From an uncultured Sphingomonas sp. (GTDB lineage Bacteria > Pseudomonadota > Alphaproteobacteria > Sphingomonadales > Sphingomonadaceae), in contig CAMLSA010000137.1 of NCBI GenBank assembly GCA_946482655.1, positions 1 to 6,609 on the forward strand: a stretch of DNA of 6,609 bases, read 5' to 3'. The notes below the pieces were generated by a model that worked only from the letters and a program-made list of their open reading frames with translations, did no database searches and was not told the origin of the DNA. Shown piece by piece: positions 1 to 5,781 of the stretch. The position numbers were made by a program, and so were the translations under genes. The stretch's first letter is position 1; each line of letters begins with the position of its first letter.

Positions 1-340
1 GGCGGAGGCCGGCGACGTCACCGTCTTCCACGACGAGCTCGACCTCGCTCCCTTCAAGGTCAAGGTGAAGGTCGGCGGCGGCACCGCCGGCCATAATGGG
101 CTGCGCTCGACGGAGGCGCATATCGGCAACGAATTCCGCCGCGTCCGGATCGGCATCGGCCATCCTGGGCATAAGGACCGGGTCACCGGCCATGTACTTG
201 GCAATTATGTGAAGGCCGAGTTGGAGCCGCTCGCCGATACGCTCGGTGCCATCGCCAGCGAGGCGAGCTGGCTCGCGGCGGGCGATGAATCGCTCTATAT
301 GAGCGAGATCGCGTTGAGGCTCGCAGACCGATGCAGGTAA
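1..340 (+). CDS. pth: Peptidyl-tRNA hydrolase, C-terminal part (5' end outside window)
   Basis: Pth cleaves the ester bond of peptidyl-tRNAs that fall off the ribosome, recycling tRNA in the cytoplasm. The reading frame is already open at base 2 and gives 112 residues up to the TAA at 338-340, so the N-terminus, with the catalytic His of the family, is outside the window. The visible part carries the HDELDL motif; its Asp (fragment residue 11) matches E. coli Asp93. It also carries the GGGTAGHNGLRS loop, whose Asn (fragment residue 32) matches E. coli Asn114. The 21-residue spacing between them and the 80-residue tail after the Asn equal those of E. coli Pth, so this end is intact. A GTG at 65 is only an internal codon, because the conserved HDELDL motif lies upstream of it. 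The last 10 bases overlap the next gene, which suggests co-transcription. Confidence 0.96.
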   Translation, partial: AEAGDVTVFHDELDLAPFKVKVKVGGGTAGHNGLRSTEAHIGNEFRRVRIGIGHPGHKDRVTGHVLGNYVKAELEPLADTLGAIASEASWLAAGDESLYMSEIALRLADRCR

Positions 341-720
341 CTCCCTTTCTGATGTTCGAGGGCGACGCCGAGGCGGCGCTGTCCTTTTACACCGCGCTGT
401 TTCCCGATGGGCAGCTGATCGAGATCGAACGCAATGGTCCTGAAGGTGCCGGCAAGGAGGGCAAGGTTGCCCGCGCCTCCATTTCGATCGCCGGACAGAC
501 GCTGCGCCTCTTCGACAGCCCGATCGTGCACCAGTTCGGTTTCACCCCTGCCATCTCGCTGTTCATCGACTGCGACGACGAGATGCAGCAGGACCGTCTC
601 TGGTCCGCGCTCAGCGAAGGTGGTCAGGTTCTCATGCCGATCGACAGTTACGGCTTCAGCCGCCGCTTCGGCTGGACCAACGACCGCTTCGGAGTTTCGT
701 GGCAGGTGAACCTGCCCTGA
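331..720 (+). CDS. VOC superfamily protein, PhnB / 3-dmu-9_3-mt type
   Basis: This 129-residue protein has the layout of the single-domain vicinal-oxygen-chelate family once named after 3-demethylubiquinone 3-methyltransferase (PhnB-like). The N-terminal strand MQVTPFLMFEG leads into the helix AEAALSFYTALFP (about residues 13-25). A second strand follows at ARASISIAGQTLRLFD (48-62). The second half repeats the pattern with AISLFIDCDD (74-83), a helix, and the closing FGWTNDRFGVSWQVNLP (113-129), a hallmark of the family. Members are usually of unknown substrate, and the methyltransferase name is not supported. The ATG at 331 lies inside the pth end (10-base overlap, different frame). A GAGG at 316-319 sits 11 bases upstream, so translation is probably coupled to pth. 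The fold assignment is firm; the function is not known. Confidence 0.88.
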   Translation: MQVTPFLMFEGDAEAALSFYTALFPDGQLIEIERNGPEGAGKEGKVARASISIAGQTLRLFDSPIVHQFGFTPAISLFIDCDDEMQQDRLWSALSEGGQVLMPIDSYGFSRRFGWTNDRFGVSWQVNLP

Positions 721-787
721 GATCGGCGCCCCACCACGCGGCACACAGCTGGTTTTCAGAAGCGCGCGCGGCTGGCATAGCTGCGCC

Positions 788-1429
788 ATGACGCTGACTC
801 TGTGGTATCATCCCTTCGCCTCCTTCTGCATGAAGGCATTGATCGCGCTCTACGAAAGCGGCGCGCCTTTCGATCCGGTGATCGTCGATCTCGGGGACGA
901 GGCGTCGCGCAACGCTTTCCTGGCGGTCTGGCCCATCGGTAAATTCCCGGTGATCCGCGCCGCCGGAAGCGGCGAGATGATACCCGAATCGACGATCATC
1001 ATCGAATATCTCGCCGAGCGATATCCGCAGGCCCTTCTGATTCCCACGGAGCCCGCCGCTGCCCGGGAGGTCAGGCTGTGGGATCGCTTCTTCGACAATT
1101 ATGTCCATGTGCCGATGCAGAAGATCGTCGCCGACCGGTTGCGCGGCAGGGAAGCGCGCGATCCACAAGGTGTCGCCGAGGCACGGGCGCAGATGCGCAA
1201 GGCCTTTGGGTTGCTCGAAACACGGCTGGCCGAACGCGAATGGGCGGCGGGTGGCTTCTCCATGGCGGACTGCGCGGCGGCTCCGGCGCTTCATTATGCC
1301 TGGAAGGTCGAGCCCTGGCAGGACCGGCCAGCCCTTTCCGCCTATTTCGCCCGGCTGAACGCCCGGCCTTCGGTCGCCCGCGTGTTCGCAGAAGCGCAGC
1401 CTTACGCGCACTTCTTCCCGCGGGAATGA
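788..1429 (+). CDS. Glutathione S-transferase family protein
   Basis: A 213-residue cytosolic GST-like protein, normal for the family, which generally conjugates or transfers glutathione. The thioredoxin-like N-domain spans about residues 1-80. It has the active-site stretch YHPFASFCMKALIALYE (7-23; candidate catalytic Ser12 or Cys14), the cis-proline loop GKFPVI (51-56, Pro54), and the glutathione-contacting ESTIIIEYL (67-75, Glu67/Ser68). The all-helical C-domain runs from about 92 and includes FSMADCAAAPALHYA (157-171), whose Ser-Met-Ala-Asp is the conserved N-capping box of GST helix 6. The first ATG is the right start because the first strand begins at residue 3. No purine-rich ribosome-binding site precedes it, which is odd. 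It lies 67 bases after the VOC gene on the same strand. The exact GST class and substrate cannot be told. Confidence 0.92.
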   Translation: MTLTLWYHPFASFCMKALIALYESGAPFDPVIVDLGDEASRNAFLAVWPIGKFPVIRAAGSGEMIPESTIIIEYLAERYPQALLIPTEPAAAREVRLWDRFFDNYVHVPMQKIVADRLRGREARDPQGVAEARAQMRKAFGLLETRLAEREWAAGGFSMADCAAAPALHYAWKVEPWQDRPALSAYFARLNARPSVARVFAEAQPYAHFFPRE

Positions 1430-1457
1430 CGACCGGCGACAAGCCGTTAGCGTGACA

Positions 1458-1489
1458 GGGCGTGTCGCGGACACCCGTTTATCGGGGGT
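1458..1489 (+). other. Two short overlapping inverted repeats upstream of the exported-protein gene
   Basis: Within the 115-base gap between the GST stop and the next start, GTGTC (1462-1466) pairs with GACAC (1470-1474) around a GCG loop. Directly after it, CCCG (1474-1477) pairs with CGGG (1483-1486) around TTTAT. The two stems share a base, so they would compete. They might end GST transcription or act in the leader of the next gene. There is no real T-run, so a terminator call is weak. Confidence 0.3.
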
Positions 1490-1532
1490 TCAGCTTGGAG
1501 TTATTAGCCTGTGTTTCCAGACTGTTTCACAT

Positions 1533-1537
1533 GGAGG
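1533..1537 (+). promoter_or_regulatory. Ribosome-binding site GGAGG that fixes the start at 1545
   Basis: GGAGG ends 7 bases before the ATG at 1545, ideal Shine-Dalgarno spacing. It decides the start of the exported protein: the same frame stays open upstream to a GTG at 1452, but only the ATG at 1545 places a signal peptide at the N-terminus. Confidence 0.85.
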
Positions 1538-1544
1538 CCAACCC

Positions 1545-2168
1545 ATGAAGCTCGTTCGGACCGCCATCATCGCCGGTGTCGCTTCGGCCGCCCTGGCGGG
1601 TGCCGCGCTCGCTGCCGATGACAAGGTGATGCTGGTCGCTCTGCCCGACGGATCGGTGCAGCACATTCGCTATGAGGGCGACGTCGCCCCGCAGGTCGTC
1701 CTCGTTCGCCAGTCCGCTCCTGCGGAGCTGTTCGCCGTCGCCTTCGGACCAGGCTCGGTCTTCGCCGAAATGGAGCGCATGGCCGCCGTGATGGAGGCGC
1801 ATAGCGAGGCGATGATGCGCCAGGCGGCAATGATGCGGGCTCGGACGCCCGCCGCCAACGGCAAGGGGATCGTCATGACCAACGCCGCCGGCCAGCCGGT
1901 CGGCGTGATGCACTATAGCTATGTGTCCAGCACCACCGGTGCCGACGGCTGCACCCGAACCGTACGGATCAGCTCGGACGGCGGTACGACCGACCAGGCC
2001 AAGGTGATCCGCACGAGCACGGGCGGCTGCGATGCGGACCAGCTTGCCCCCGGGGCCAAACCGGTGGCGCCGACCATCACCCCGGCCACCCGGCGCGCTC
2101 CCAAGATCGTGCCCGTCAGCACACCCAAGCCGAAGCCGGAGTTCACCTTCACACCCTCCAGAACCTGA
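1545..2168 (+). CDS. Exported protein of unknown function with Met-rich segment
   Basis: I do not recognise a named family. From the ATG at 1545 the product has 207 residues. Residues 1-24 are a typical Sec signal peptide: a positively charged MKLVR, a hydrophobic core, and an ALA-A cleavage context before DDKV. The mature protein is therefore probably periplasmic or outside the cell. Residues 27-70 look beta-rich (KVMLVALPDGSVQHIRY, QVVLVR). Residues 71-100 look helical and are rich in Met (76, 79, 83, 90, 91, 96, 97), with His86. A second beta-like region (108-160) contains Cys136 (DGCTRTVRI), and Cys162 follows (GGCDAD). These are the only two cysteines and could form a disulfide. The tail from about 170 is rich in Pro, Lys and Thr (e.g. 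PKIVPVSTPKPKPEF) and is probably unstructured. Metal binding by the Met/His segment is possible but only a guess. It stands alone between GST and ychF. Confidence 0.85.
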   Translation: MKLVRTAIIAGVASAALAGAALAADDKVMLVALPDGSVQHIRYEGDVAPQVVLVRQSAPAELFAVAFGPGSVFAEMERMAAVMEAHSEAMMRQAAMMRARTPAANGKGIVMTNAAGQPVGVMHYSYVSSTTGADGCTRTVRISSDGGTTDQAKVIRTSTGGCDADQLAPGAKPVAPTITPATRRAPKIVPVSTPKPKPEFTFTPSRT

Positions 2169-2189
2169 GCCTGATCCAGGAGAAGCGAG

Positions 2190-2216
2190 AGGGCCCGGTC
2201 GCCCCCGGGGGCCTTT
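2190..2216 (+). terminator. Probable weak rho-independent terminator after the exported-protein gene
   Basis: Starting 21 bases after the stop codon, AGGGCCC (2190-2196) can pair with GGGCCTT (2209-2215), including one G-T pair, around a GC-rich loop. Only three T follow before a C, so the uridine tract is poor. It probably separates the exported-protein gene from ychF. The rest of the 134-base gap (2217-2302) shows no promoter I would defend. Confidence 0.4.
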
Positions 2217-2302
2217 CGATTGCCCGGAGGAGATCGCTTGCACTGGCCTTTGTCGTTCGCACCCGCTATCGGGCGCGCATCTTCGAAAAGGCTTGAGACA
2301 AT

Positions 2303-3403
2303 ATGGGTTTTCGCTGTGGTATCGTCGGGCTGCCCAATGTCGGCAAATCCACCCTGTTCAACGCGCTGACAGAGACCGCAGCGGCGCAGGCGGCCAACTA
2401 CCCCTTCTGCACGATCGAACCCAATATCGGCCAGGTCGCGGTGCCCGATCCGCGGCTGTACGAGATCGCCCGGATCGGCGGATCGGCCAAGATCATCGAG
2501 ACCCAGCTCGCCTTCGTCGACATCGCCGGACTGGTGCGTGGAGCCTCGAAGGGCGAAGGGCTCGGCAACCAGTTCCTCGGCAATATCCGTGAGGTCGATG
2601 CGATCGTCCATGTGCTGCGCTGCTTCGAGGATGGCGACGTCACCCACGTCGAGAACAAGATCGATCCGATCGCGGATGCGGAGACCGTCGAGACCGAGCT
2701 GATGCTGGCCGACCTCGAAAGTCTCGAGAAGCGCGTCCCCGCCTTTGCCAAGAAGGCAGCTCAGGGCGATAAGGAGAGCAAGGCCGCCGCCTCGGTGCTC
2801 GGCCAGGCGCTCGAACTGCTGCGCGAAGGCAAACCCGCACGACTGAGCCGGCCCAGGGACGACGATGAGGCACGCATCTTCGCCCAGGCGCAGCTGCTGA
2901 CCGCGAAGCCCGTGCTCTACGTCTGCAACGTCGACGAGGGATCGGCGGCGGACGGCAATGAACTGTCCGCCCGGGTGTTCGAGAAGGCCGGGGCCGAGGG
3001 CGCCAAGGCGGTGATCGTATCGGCGGCGATCGAAGCCGAGATCGTGGCTCTCGAACCTGCCGATCGCGCCGAGTTCCTGTCCGATCTCGGCCTGACCGAA
3101 ACCGGCCTTGCCCGCGTCATCCGCGCCGGCTACGAGCTGCTCGACCTGATCACCTTCTTCACCGTCGGGCCCAAGGAGGCCCGCGCCTGGACCGTCGAGA
3201 AGGGCGCCAGGGCGCCCCAGGCGGCGGGTGTGATCCACAGCGATTTCGAGCGCGGCTTCATTCGCGCCGAGACGATGGCCTATCAGGACTATGTCAGGCT
3301 CGGCGGGGAGGCCGCGGCGCGCGACGCGGGCAAGCTGCGCTCCGAAGGCAAGGACTATCTTGTCCAGGATGGCGACATCATGCTGTTCCGCTTCAATGTA
3401 TAG
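2303..3403 (+). CDS. ychF: Redox-regulated ribosome-binding ATPase YchF (OLA1 family)
   Basis: YchF is a conserved Obg-related P-loop protein that binds ribosomes and hydrolyses ATP in preference to GTP; in E. coli it is linked to stress and redox responses. The 366-residue length fits the family (E. coli 363). The Walker A/G1 is GLPNVGKST (9-17). The G3 region is [10 protein letters not shown] (73-82), with a hydrophobic Leu77 where classical GTPases have the catalytic Gln. The usual NKxD base-recognition motif is replaced by NVDE (209-212), which in this family accompanies ATP use. Cys36 in NYPFCTIEP matches E. coli Cys35, the reported redox-sensitive residue. A coiled-coil-like helical insert covers about 130-200, and a C-terminal TGS domain about 280-364 ends in [11 protein letters not shown]. 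The start is supported by AAAAGG at 2286-2291 and by alignment to the family N-terminus [12 protein letters not shown]. Confidence 0.98.
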   Translation: MGFRCGIVGLPNVGKSTLFNALTETAAAQAANYPFCTIEPNIGQVAVPDPRLYEIARIGGSAKIIETQLAFVDIAGLVRGASKGEGLGNQFLGNIREVDAIVHVLRCFEDGDVTHVENKIDPIADAETVETELMLADLESLEKRVPAFAKKAAQGDKESKAAASVLGQALELLREGKPARLSRPRDDDEARIFAQAQLLTAKPVLYVCNVDEGSAADGNELSARVFEKAGAEGAKAVIVSAAIEAEIVALEPADRAEFLSDLGLTETGLARVIRAGYELLDLITFFTVGPKEARAWTVEKGARAPQAAGVIHSDFERGFIRAETMAYQDYVRLGGEAAARDAGKLRSEGKDYLVQDGDIMLFRFNV

Positions 3404-3456
3404 ACATTACGCGTCCAGCGCCCACCCCACCCTCCGACGCACGGCACGAGGCTTCG

Positions 3457-3909
3457 ATGCGCTATTTCGAGGATTATGAAGAGGGCAGGATCGAGCGTTT
3501 CGGCGCCTATGAGGTGACTCGCGAGGAGGTGATCGAGTTCGCCTCGAAATATGATCCGCAAGCCTATCATCTCGACGATGCCGCCGCCGCGGCCAACCCG
3601 ATCTTCGGGCGGCTCTCCGCGAGCGGCTGGCATACCTGCGCGATGACCATGCGCATGCTGACCGACGAATGGAACCAGGACGGCTATTTTTCGCTGGGCG
3701 GCGCCGGCGTCGACGAGCTGCGCTGGGTGAAGCCGGTCTATCCGGGCGACGTGCTGAGCATCGAAGCCGAGACAGTGTCGAAGAGTGTACCGCGCTCGAA
3801 GCCCGAACTCGGCTTCGTCCATTTCCGTCTAACAGTCTTCAACCAGGACGATGCGCCGGTGATGACGATGAAGGTCACCAATATCCAGAAGCGACGGCCG
3901 GCAAATTGA
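3457..3909 (+). CDS. MaoC-like hot-dog dehydratase/hydratase
   Basis: This 150-residue single hot-dog domain protein resembles MaoC / (R)-specific enoyl-CoA hydratases (PhaJ-like), which add water to 2-enoyl-CoA. The hydratase motif appears as YDPQAYHLD (32-40). Asp33 and His38 have the same five-residue spacing as the catalytic Asp31/His36 of Aeromonas PhaJ. The substrate-side segment IFGRLSASGWHTCAM follows at 49-63, and the family strand motif WVKPVYPGDVL at 90-100. It begins 53 bases after ychF on the same strand, with a modest CGAGG-type ribosome-binding site at about 3444-3450. Many short MaoC proteins in alphaproteobacteria have no assigned substrate; enoyl-CoA hydration is the most likely activity but is unproven here. 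It converges with mtnP, with 39 bases between the stop codons. Confidence 0.9.
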   Translation: MRYFEDYEEGRIERFGAYEVTREEVIEFASKYDPQAYHLDDAAAAANPIFGRLSASGWHTCAMTMRMLTDEWNQDGYFSLGGAGVDELRWVKPVYPGDVLSIEAETVSKSVPRSKPELGFVHFRLTVFNQDDAPVMTMKVTNIQKRRPAN

Positions 3910-3915
3910 GTTCAT

Positions 3916-3937
3916 TGCCCCGGCGCAGGCCGGGGCA
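3916..3937. repeat. Perfect GC-rich palindrome between convergent genes (REP-like, possible terminator)
   Basis: A 9-bp perfect stem, TGCCCCGGC (3916-3924) with GCCGGGGCA (3929-3937), encloses a GCAG loop. It fills the gap between the convergent MaoC and mtnP genes and could stop transcription on either strand. No T-run follows on either side, so it is not a standard rho-independent terminator. Its core closely resembles the palindrome on the other side of mtnP (4828-4856), which suggests a dispersed intergenic repeat. Confidence 0.65.
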
Positions 3938-3948
3938 CTACATCAGCC

Positions 3949-4812
3949 TCAGCCAAATACCCGTGGCGCCAGCGTCGCCAGCCGCCGCTTCGTCGCGGCC
4001 GGCCAGGCCTCACGCGCGGTGATGACCGCGCTGTCGAGGGCATGGTGGCAGCCCTGCGGGCAGGCCCCGCCGCCGGTGGTACCGCTTGCCACCGCTGCCA
4101 CCAGCGCCTGGGCTCGGGCGACATTGGCCTCCATCATGGCGATCACCGATTGCACGGAGACATCGTGAACCGACCAAGCGTCGTGATCGGTGATCATCGC
4201 CACGCTGGCGTAGCAAAGCTCCGCCTCCCGCGCGAGGCGCGCTTCCGGCAGGCCGGTCATGCCGACGACGTCGCAGCCCCAGCTCTTGTGGAGGAGCGAT
4301 TCGGCGCGGGTCGAGAATTGCGGTCCTTCGATCACCAGCATCGTCCCACCGATGCGATACGCGCCGCCATCCGCCGCCAGCGCCTGAGCCGCCACTTCGC
4401 CGAGCCGGGCGCAGGTCGGCCGGCCGAAACCGACATGGCCGACAACGCCTTCGCCGAAGAAGCTGCGTCCGGCGCGCACCGTCCGGTCGATATATTGATC
4501 GACCAGCACGAAGGTCCCCGGCGGCACGTCATCGCTGAAGCCGCCGACCGCCGACACCGCCAATATCTCGGTGCAGCCCGCCGCCTTGAGCGCGGCGATG
4601 TTGGCGCGATAGTTGATCTCGCCCGGCGCGATCCGGTGCCCTCGGCCATGCCGCGGCAGGAAGGCGACCTCGCGGGCACCGATCGCCCCGATCAGCAGCG
4701 AATCGGACGGCTTGCCCCATGCGGTGTCGACCTCGATCCATTCGCCATCGGCGAGCGCCGGCATACGGTAAAGTCCGCTGCCGCCGATCAGGCCGAGCCG
4801 GTTGTTGGTCAC
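3949..4812 (-). CDS. mtnP: S-methyl-5'-thioadenosine phosphorylase
   Basis: MtnP splits methylthioadenosine, the by-product of polyamine and homoserine-lactone synthesis, with phosphate into adenine and methylthioribose-1-phosphate. The 287-residue sequence carries family landmarks. The phosphate-binding IGGSGLY is at 9-15, PRHGRGHRIAPGEINYRANI at 53-72, SAVGG at 87-91, and EGPQFSTRAES at 162-172. GMTGLPEARLAREAELCYA is at 184-202, followed by TDHDAW (208-213). The two Asp of TDxDxW (209, 211) match Asp220/Asp222 of human MTAP and favour methylthioadenosine over ordinary purine nucleosides, which use Asn there. The C-terminal CPQGCHHALDSAVIT (251-265) is typical of bacterial MtnP. Translation starts at GTG (4810-4812), supported by AAGGAG eight bases upstream. 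The next steps of methionine salvage are not in the window. Confidence 0.95.
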   Translation of the reverse strand: MTNNRLGLIGGSGLYRMPALADGEWIEVDTAWGKPSDSLLIGAIGAREVAFLPRHGRGHRIAPGEINYRANIAALKAAGCTEILAVSAVGGFSDDVPPGTFVLVDQYIDRTVRAGRSFFGEGVVGHVGFGRPTCARLGEVAAQALAADGGAYRIGGTMLVIEGPQFSTRAESLLHKSWGCDVVGMTGLPEARLAREAELCYASVAMITDHDAWSVHDVSVQSVIAMMEANVARAQALVAAVASGTTGGGACPQGCHHALDSAVITAREAWPAATKRRLATLAPRVFG

Positions 4813-4820
4813 GGTAGCGT

Positions 4821-4826
4821 CTCCTT
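4821..4826 (-). promoter_or_regulatory. Ribosome-binding site AAGGAG of mtnP
   Basis: On the minus strand AAGGAG lies 8 bases before the GTG at 4812, perfect Shine-Dalgarno spacing. This justifies the GTG start, which directly precedes the conserved NRLGLIGGSG N-terminus. The site is one base from the foot of the palindrome at 4828-4856. Confidence 0.85.
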
Positions 4827-4827
4827 G

Positions 4828-4856
4828 GTCGCCATCCCGGCAAAGGCCGGGGCGAC
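4828..4856. repeat. Imperfect palindrome in the mtnP leader, related to the one at 3916-3937
   Basis: GTCGCC (4828-4833) pairs with GGCGAC (4851-4856) and CCGGC (4837-4841) with GCCGG (4846-4850). A 3-base bulge (4834-4836) interrupts one arm and AAAG forms the loop. The segment 4835-4853 matches 3918-3936 at 16 of 19 positions by eye, so the two palindromes look like members of one repeat family placed on either side of mtnP. In mtnP mRNA the hairpin would stand immediately 5' of the ribosome-binding site. Confidence 0.6.
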
Positions 4857-4862
4857 GCCATT

Positions 4863-4901
4863 AAAAAAGGGCCGCCCGGTCATCCCGGACGGCCCTTTTT
4901 T
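4863..4901 (-). terminator. Strong rho-independent terminator after petC, symmetrical
   Basis: AAAAAAGGGCCG (4863-4874) is fully complementary to CGGCCCTTTTTT (4890-4901). Inside, CCGG (4876-4879) pairs with CCGG (4885-4888) around TCATC, leaving one mismatch between the stems. Read on the minus strand it begins 17 bases after the petC stop and ends in six T, a textbook terminator for the petB-petC operon. Because both arms carry the A/T runs it could also work on the plus strand, though no plus-strand gene needs it here. Confidence 0.93.
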
Positions 4902-4918
4902 CGTTCTGGCGGGAAGCG

Positions 4919-5764
4919 TCAGTGCTTCACGCCCGCCCAGATGTTGCGGTAGGCCAGATAGGCCAGCGTCGTCGCCATCAGCAGGAAGATGATGACGGCA
5001 AGACCGACCTGATGCCGCACCTGCAGCTTCGGCTCGGCGGACCAGATCAGGAAGGCGGATACGTCCTTCGACATCTGGTCGACGGTCGCCTTGGTGCCGT
5101 CGGCATAGCTCACCTGACCATCCGCCACGATCGGCGGCGGCATCGCGATGTTGAGGTTCGCGAAGTATGGATTGTAGTGCAGGCCTGGGCCGGTTTTCGA
5201 ATCCGGGAACCTCTGGAGAAGCTCGGCGGGCTGGCTGGCCTTGTAGCCGGTCAGCAGCGAATAGACATAGGCTCCGCCGTCATGGCGCGCCTTGGTCATC
5301 AGCGAGAGGTCCGGCGGCAGTGCGTTGTTGTTCGCGGCGCGCGCCATGACCTCGTTCGCATAAGGCGCCGGGATCTTGTCCGCGGCGGTGCCCTTGCGAG
5401 TCGCGGCTTCGCCGGTGTCCGGGTTGATCGAGGGAACCTCGGTCGCCCAGTTCTTGGCGATCGCCTTCACTTCGGGATCGGTGAAGCCGAGATCCTTCAG
5501 GTCACGGAACGCGACGAGACGGAGCGAGTGACAGGCCGCGCAGACTTCCTTGTAGACCTGGAAGCCGCGCTGGAGCTGCTGGAGGTCGAACTTGCCGAAC
5601 GGACCGTCGGTCGAGAAGGAGACCTCCTTCGGGTGAAGATGGAACTCATGCTCGGCGGTCGGCACTGGCGGCTCACTGACATAGGCTATCGCGCCCATGA
5701 GCAGCGAGTAGAGCAGGATTCCGGCAAAGCCGAGGCCGACGAGGAATGCGATGGGACGAACCAT
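4919..5764 (-). CDS. petC: Cytochrome c1, haem subunit of the cytochrome bc1 complex
   Basis: Cytochrome c1 carries electrons from the Rieske protein to soluble or membrane-bound cytochrome c on the periplasmic side of complex III. The 281-residue product starts with a hydrophobic segment (about 5-29) that exports the N-terminus. The covalent haem site CAACH (Cys75, Cys78, His79) follows. NNNALPPDLSLM (145-156) and the axial-ligand segment IAMPPPI (206-212, Met208) are typical of bacterial c1. A C-terminal anchor helix (about 253-272) ends in YLAYRNIWAGVKH. The ATG at 5764 is preceded by AAGGGGA, and its gap to petB is only 15 bases, so the two genes are one operon. A strong terminator follows the stop. 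The residues needed for haem binding and anchoring are present. Confidence 0.97.
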   Translation of the reverse strand: MVRPIAFLVGLGFAGILLYSLLMGAIAYVSEPPVPTAEHEFHLHPKEVSFSTDGPFGKFDLQQLQRGFQVYKEVCAACHSLRLVAFRDLKDLGFTDPEVKAIAKNWATEVPSINPDTGEAATRKGTAADKIPAPYANEVMARAANNNALPPDLSLMTKARHDGGAYVYSLLTGYKASQPAELLQRFPDSKTGPGLHYNPYFANLNIAMPPPIVADGQVSYADGTKATVDQMSKDVSAFLIWSAEPKLQVRHQVGLAVIIFLLMATTLAYLAYRNIWAGVKH

Positions 5765-5774
5765 GGTCTCTATA

Positions 5775-5781
5775 TCCCCTT
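5775..5781 (-). promoter_or_regulatory. petC ribosome-binding site overlapping the petB stop codon
   Basis: On the minus strand the petB stop TAA (5782-5780) runs directly into AAGGGGA, which lies 10 bases before the petC ATG. A ribosome finishing petB would stand on this site, an arrangement that suggests coupled synthesis of the two subunits in equal amounts. Confidence 0.75.

Noticed and set aside
331..720. Naming the VOC protein a 3-demethylubiquinone 3-methyltransferase
   Set aside because: The name is a historical domain label. The protein has no SAM-binding Rossmann fold and is a small VOC domain only.
656..1474. A 272-codon minus-strand open frame opposite the GST gene
   Set aside because: The plus strand carries an intact GST with its expected motifs; the reverse frame shows none.
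1452..1544. In-frame upstream extension of the exported protein from a GTG at 1452
   Set aside because: It would bury the signal peptide behind 31 residues of no recognisable character, and the GGAGG at 1533-1537 fits only the ATG at 1545.
2236..2302. A promoter for ychF using TTGCAC at 2238-2243
   Set aside because: The only -10-like sequence, GCTATC at 2265-2270, lies 21 bases away, outside normal spacing.
1919..3238. A 439-codon open frame on the minus strand opposite ychF
   Set aside because: It is antisense to a fully conserved gene. Its composition is the mirror of high-GC codon use, and I see no family motif or ribosome-binding site.
4042..4992. A 316-codon plus-strand open frame across mtnP, the petC terminator and the petC end
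   Set aside because: It runs antisense through two genes with clear motifs and through a strong terminator stem, so it is a high-GC artefact.
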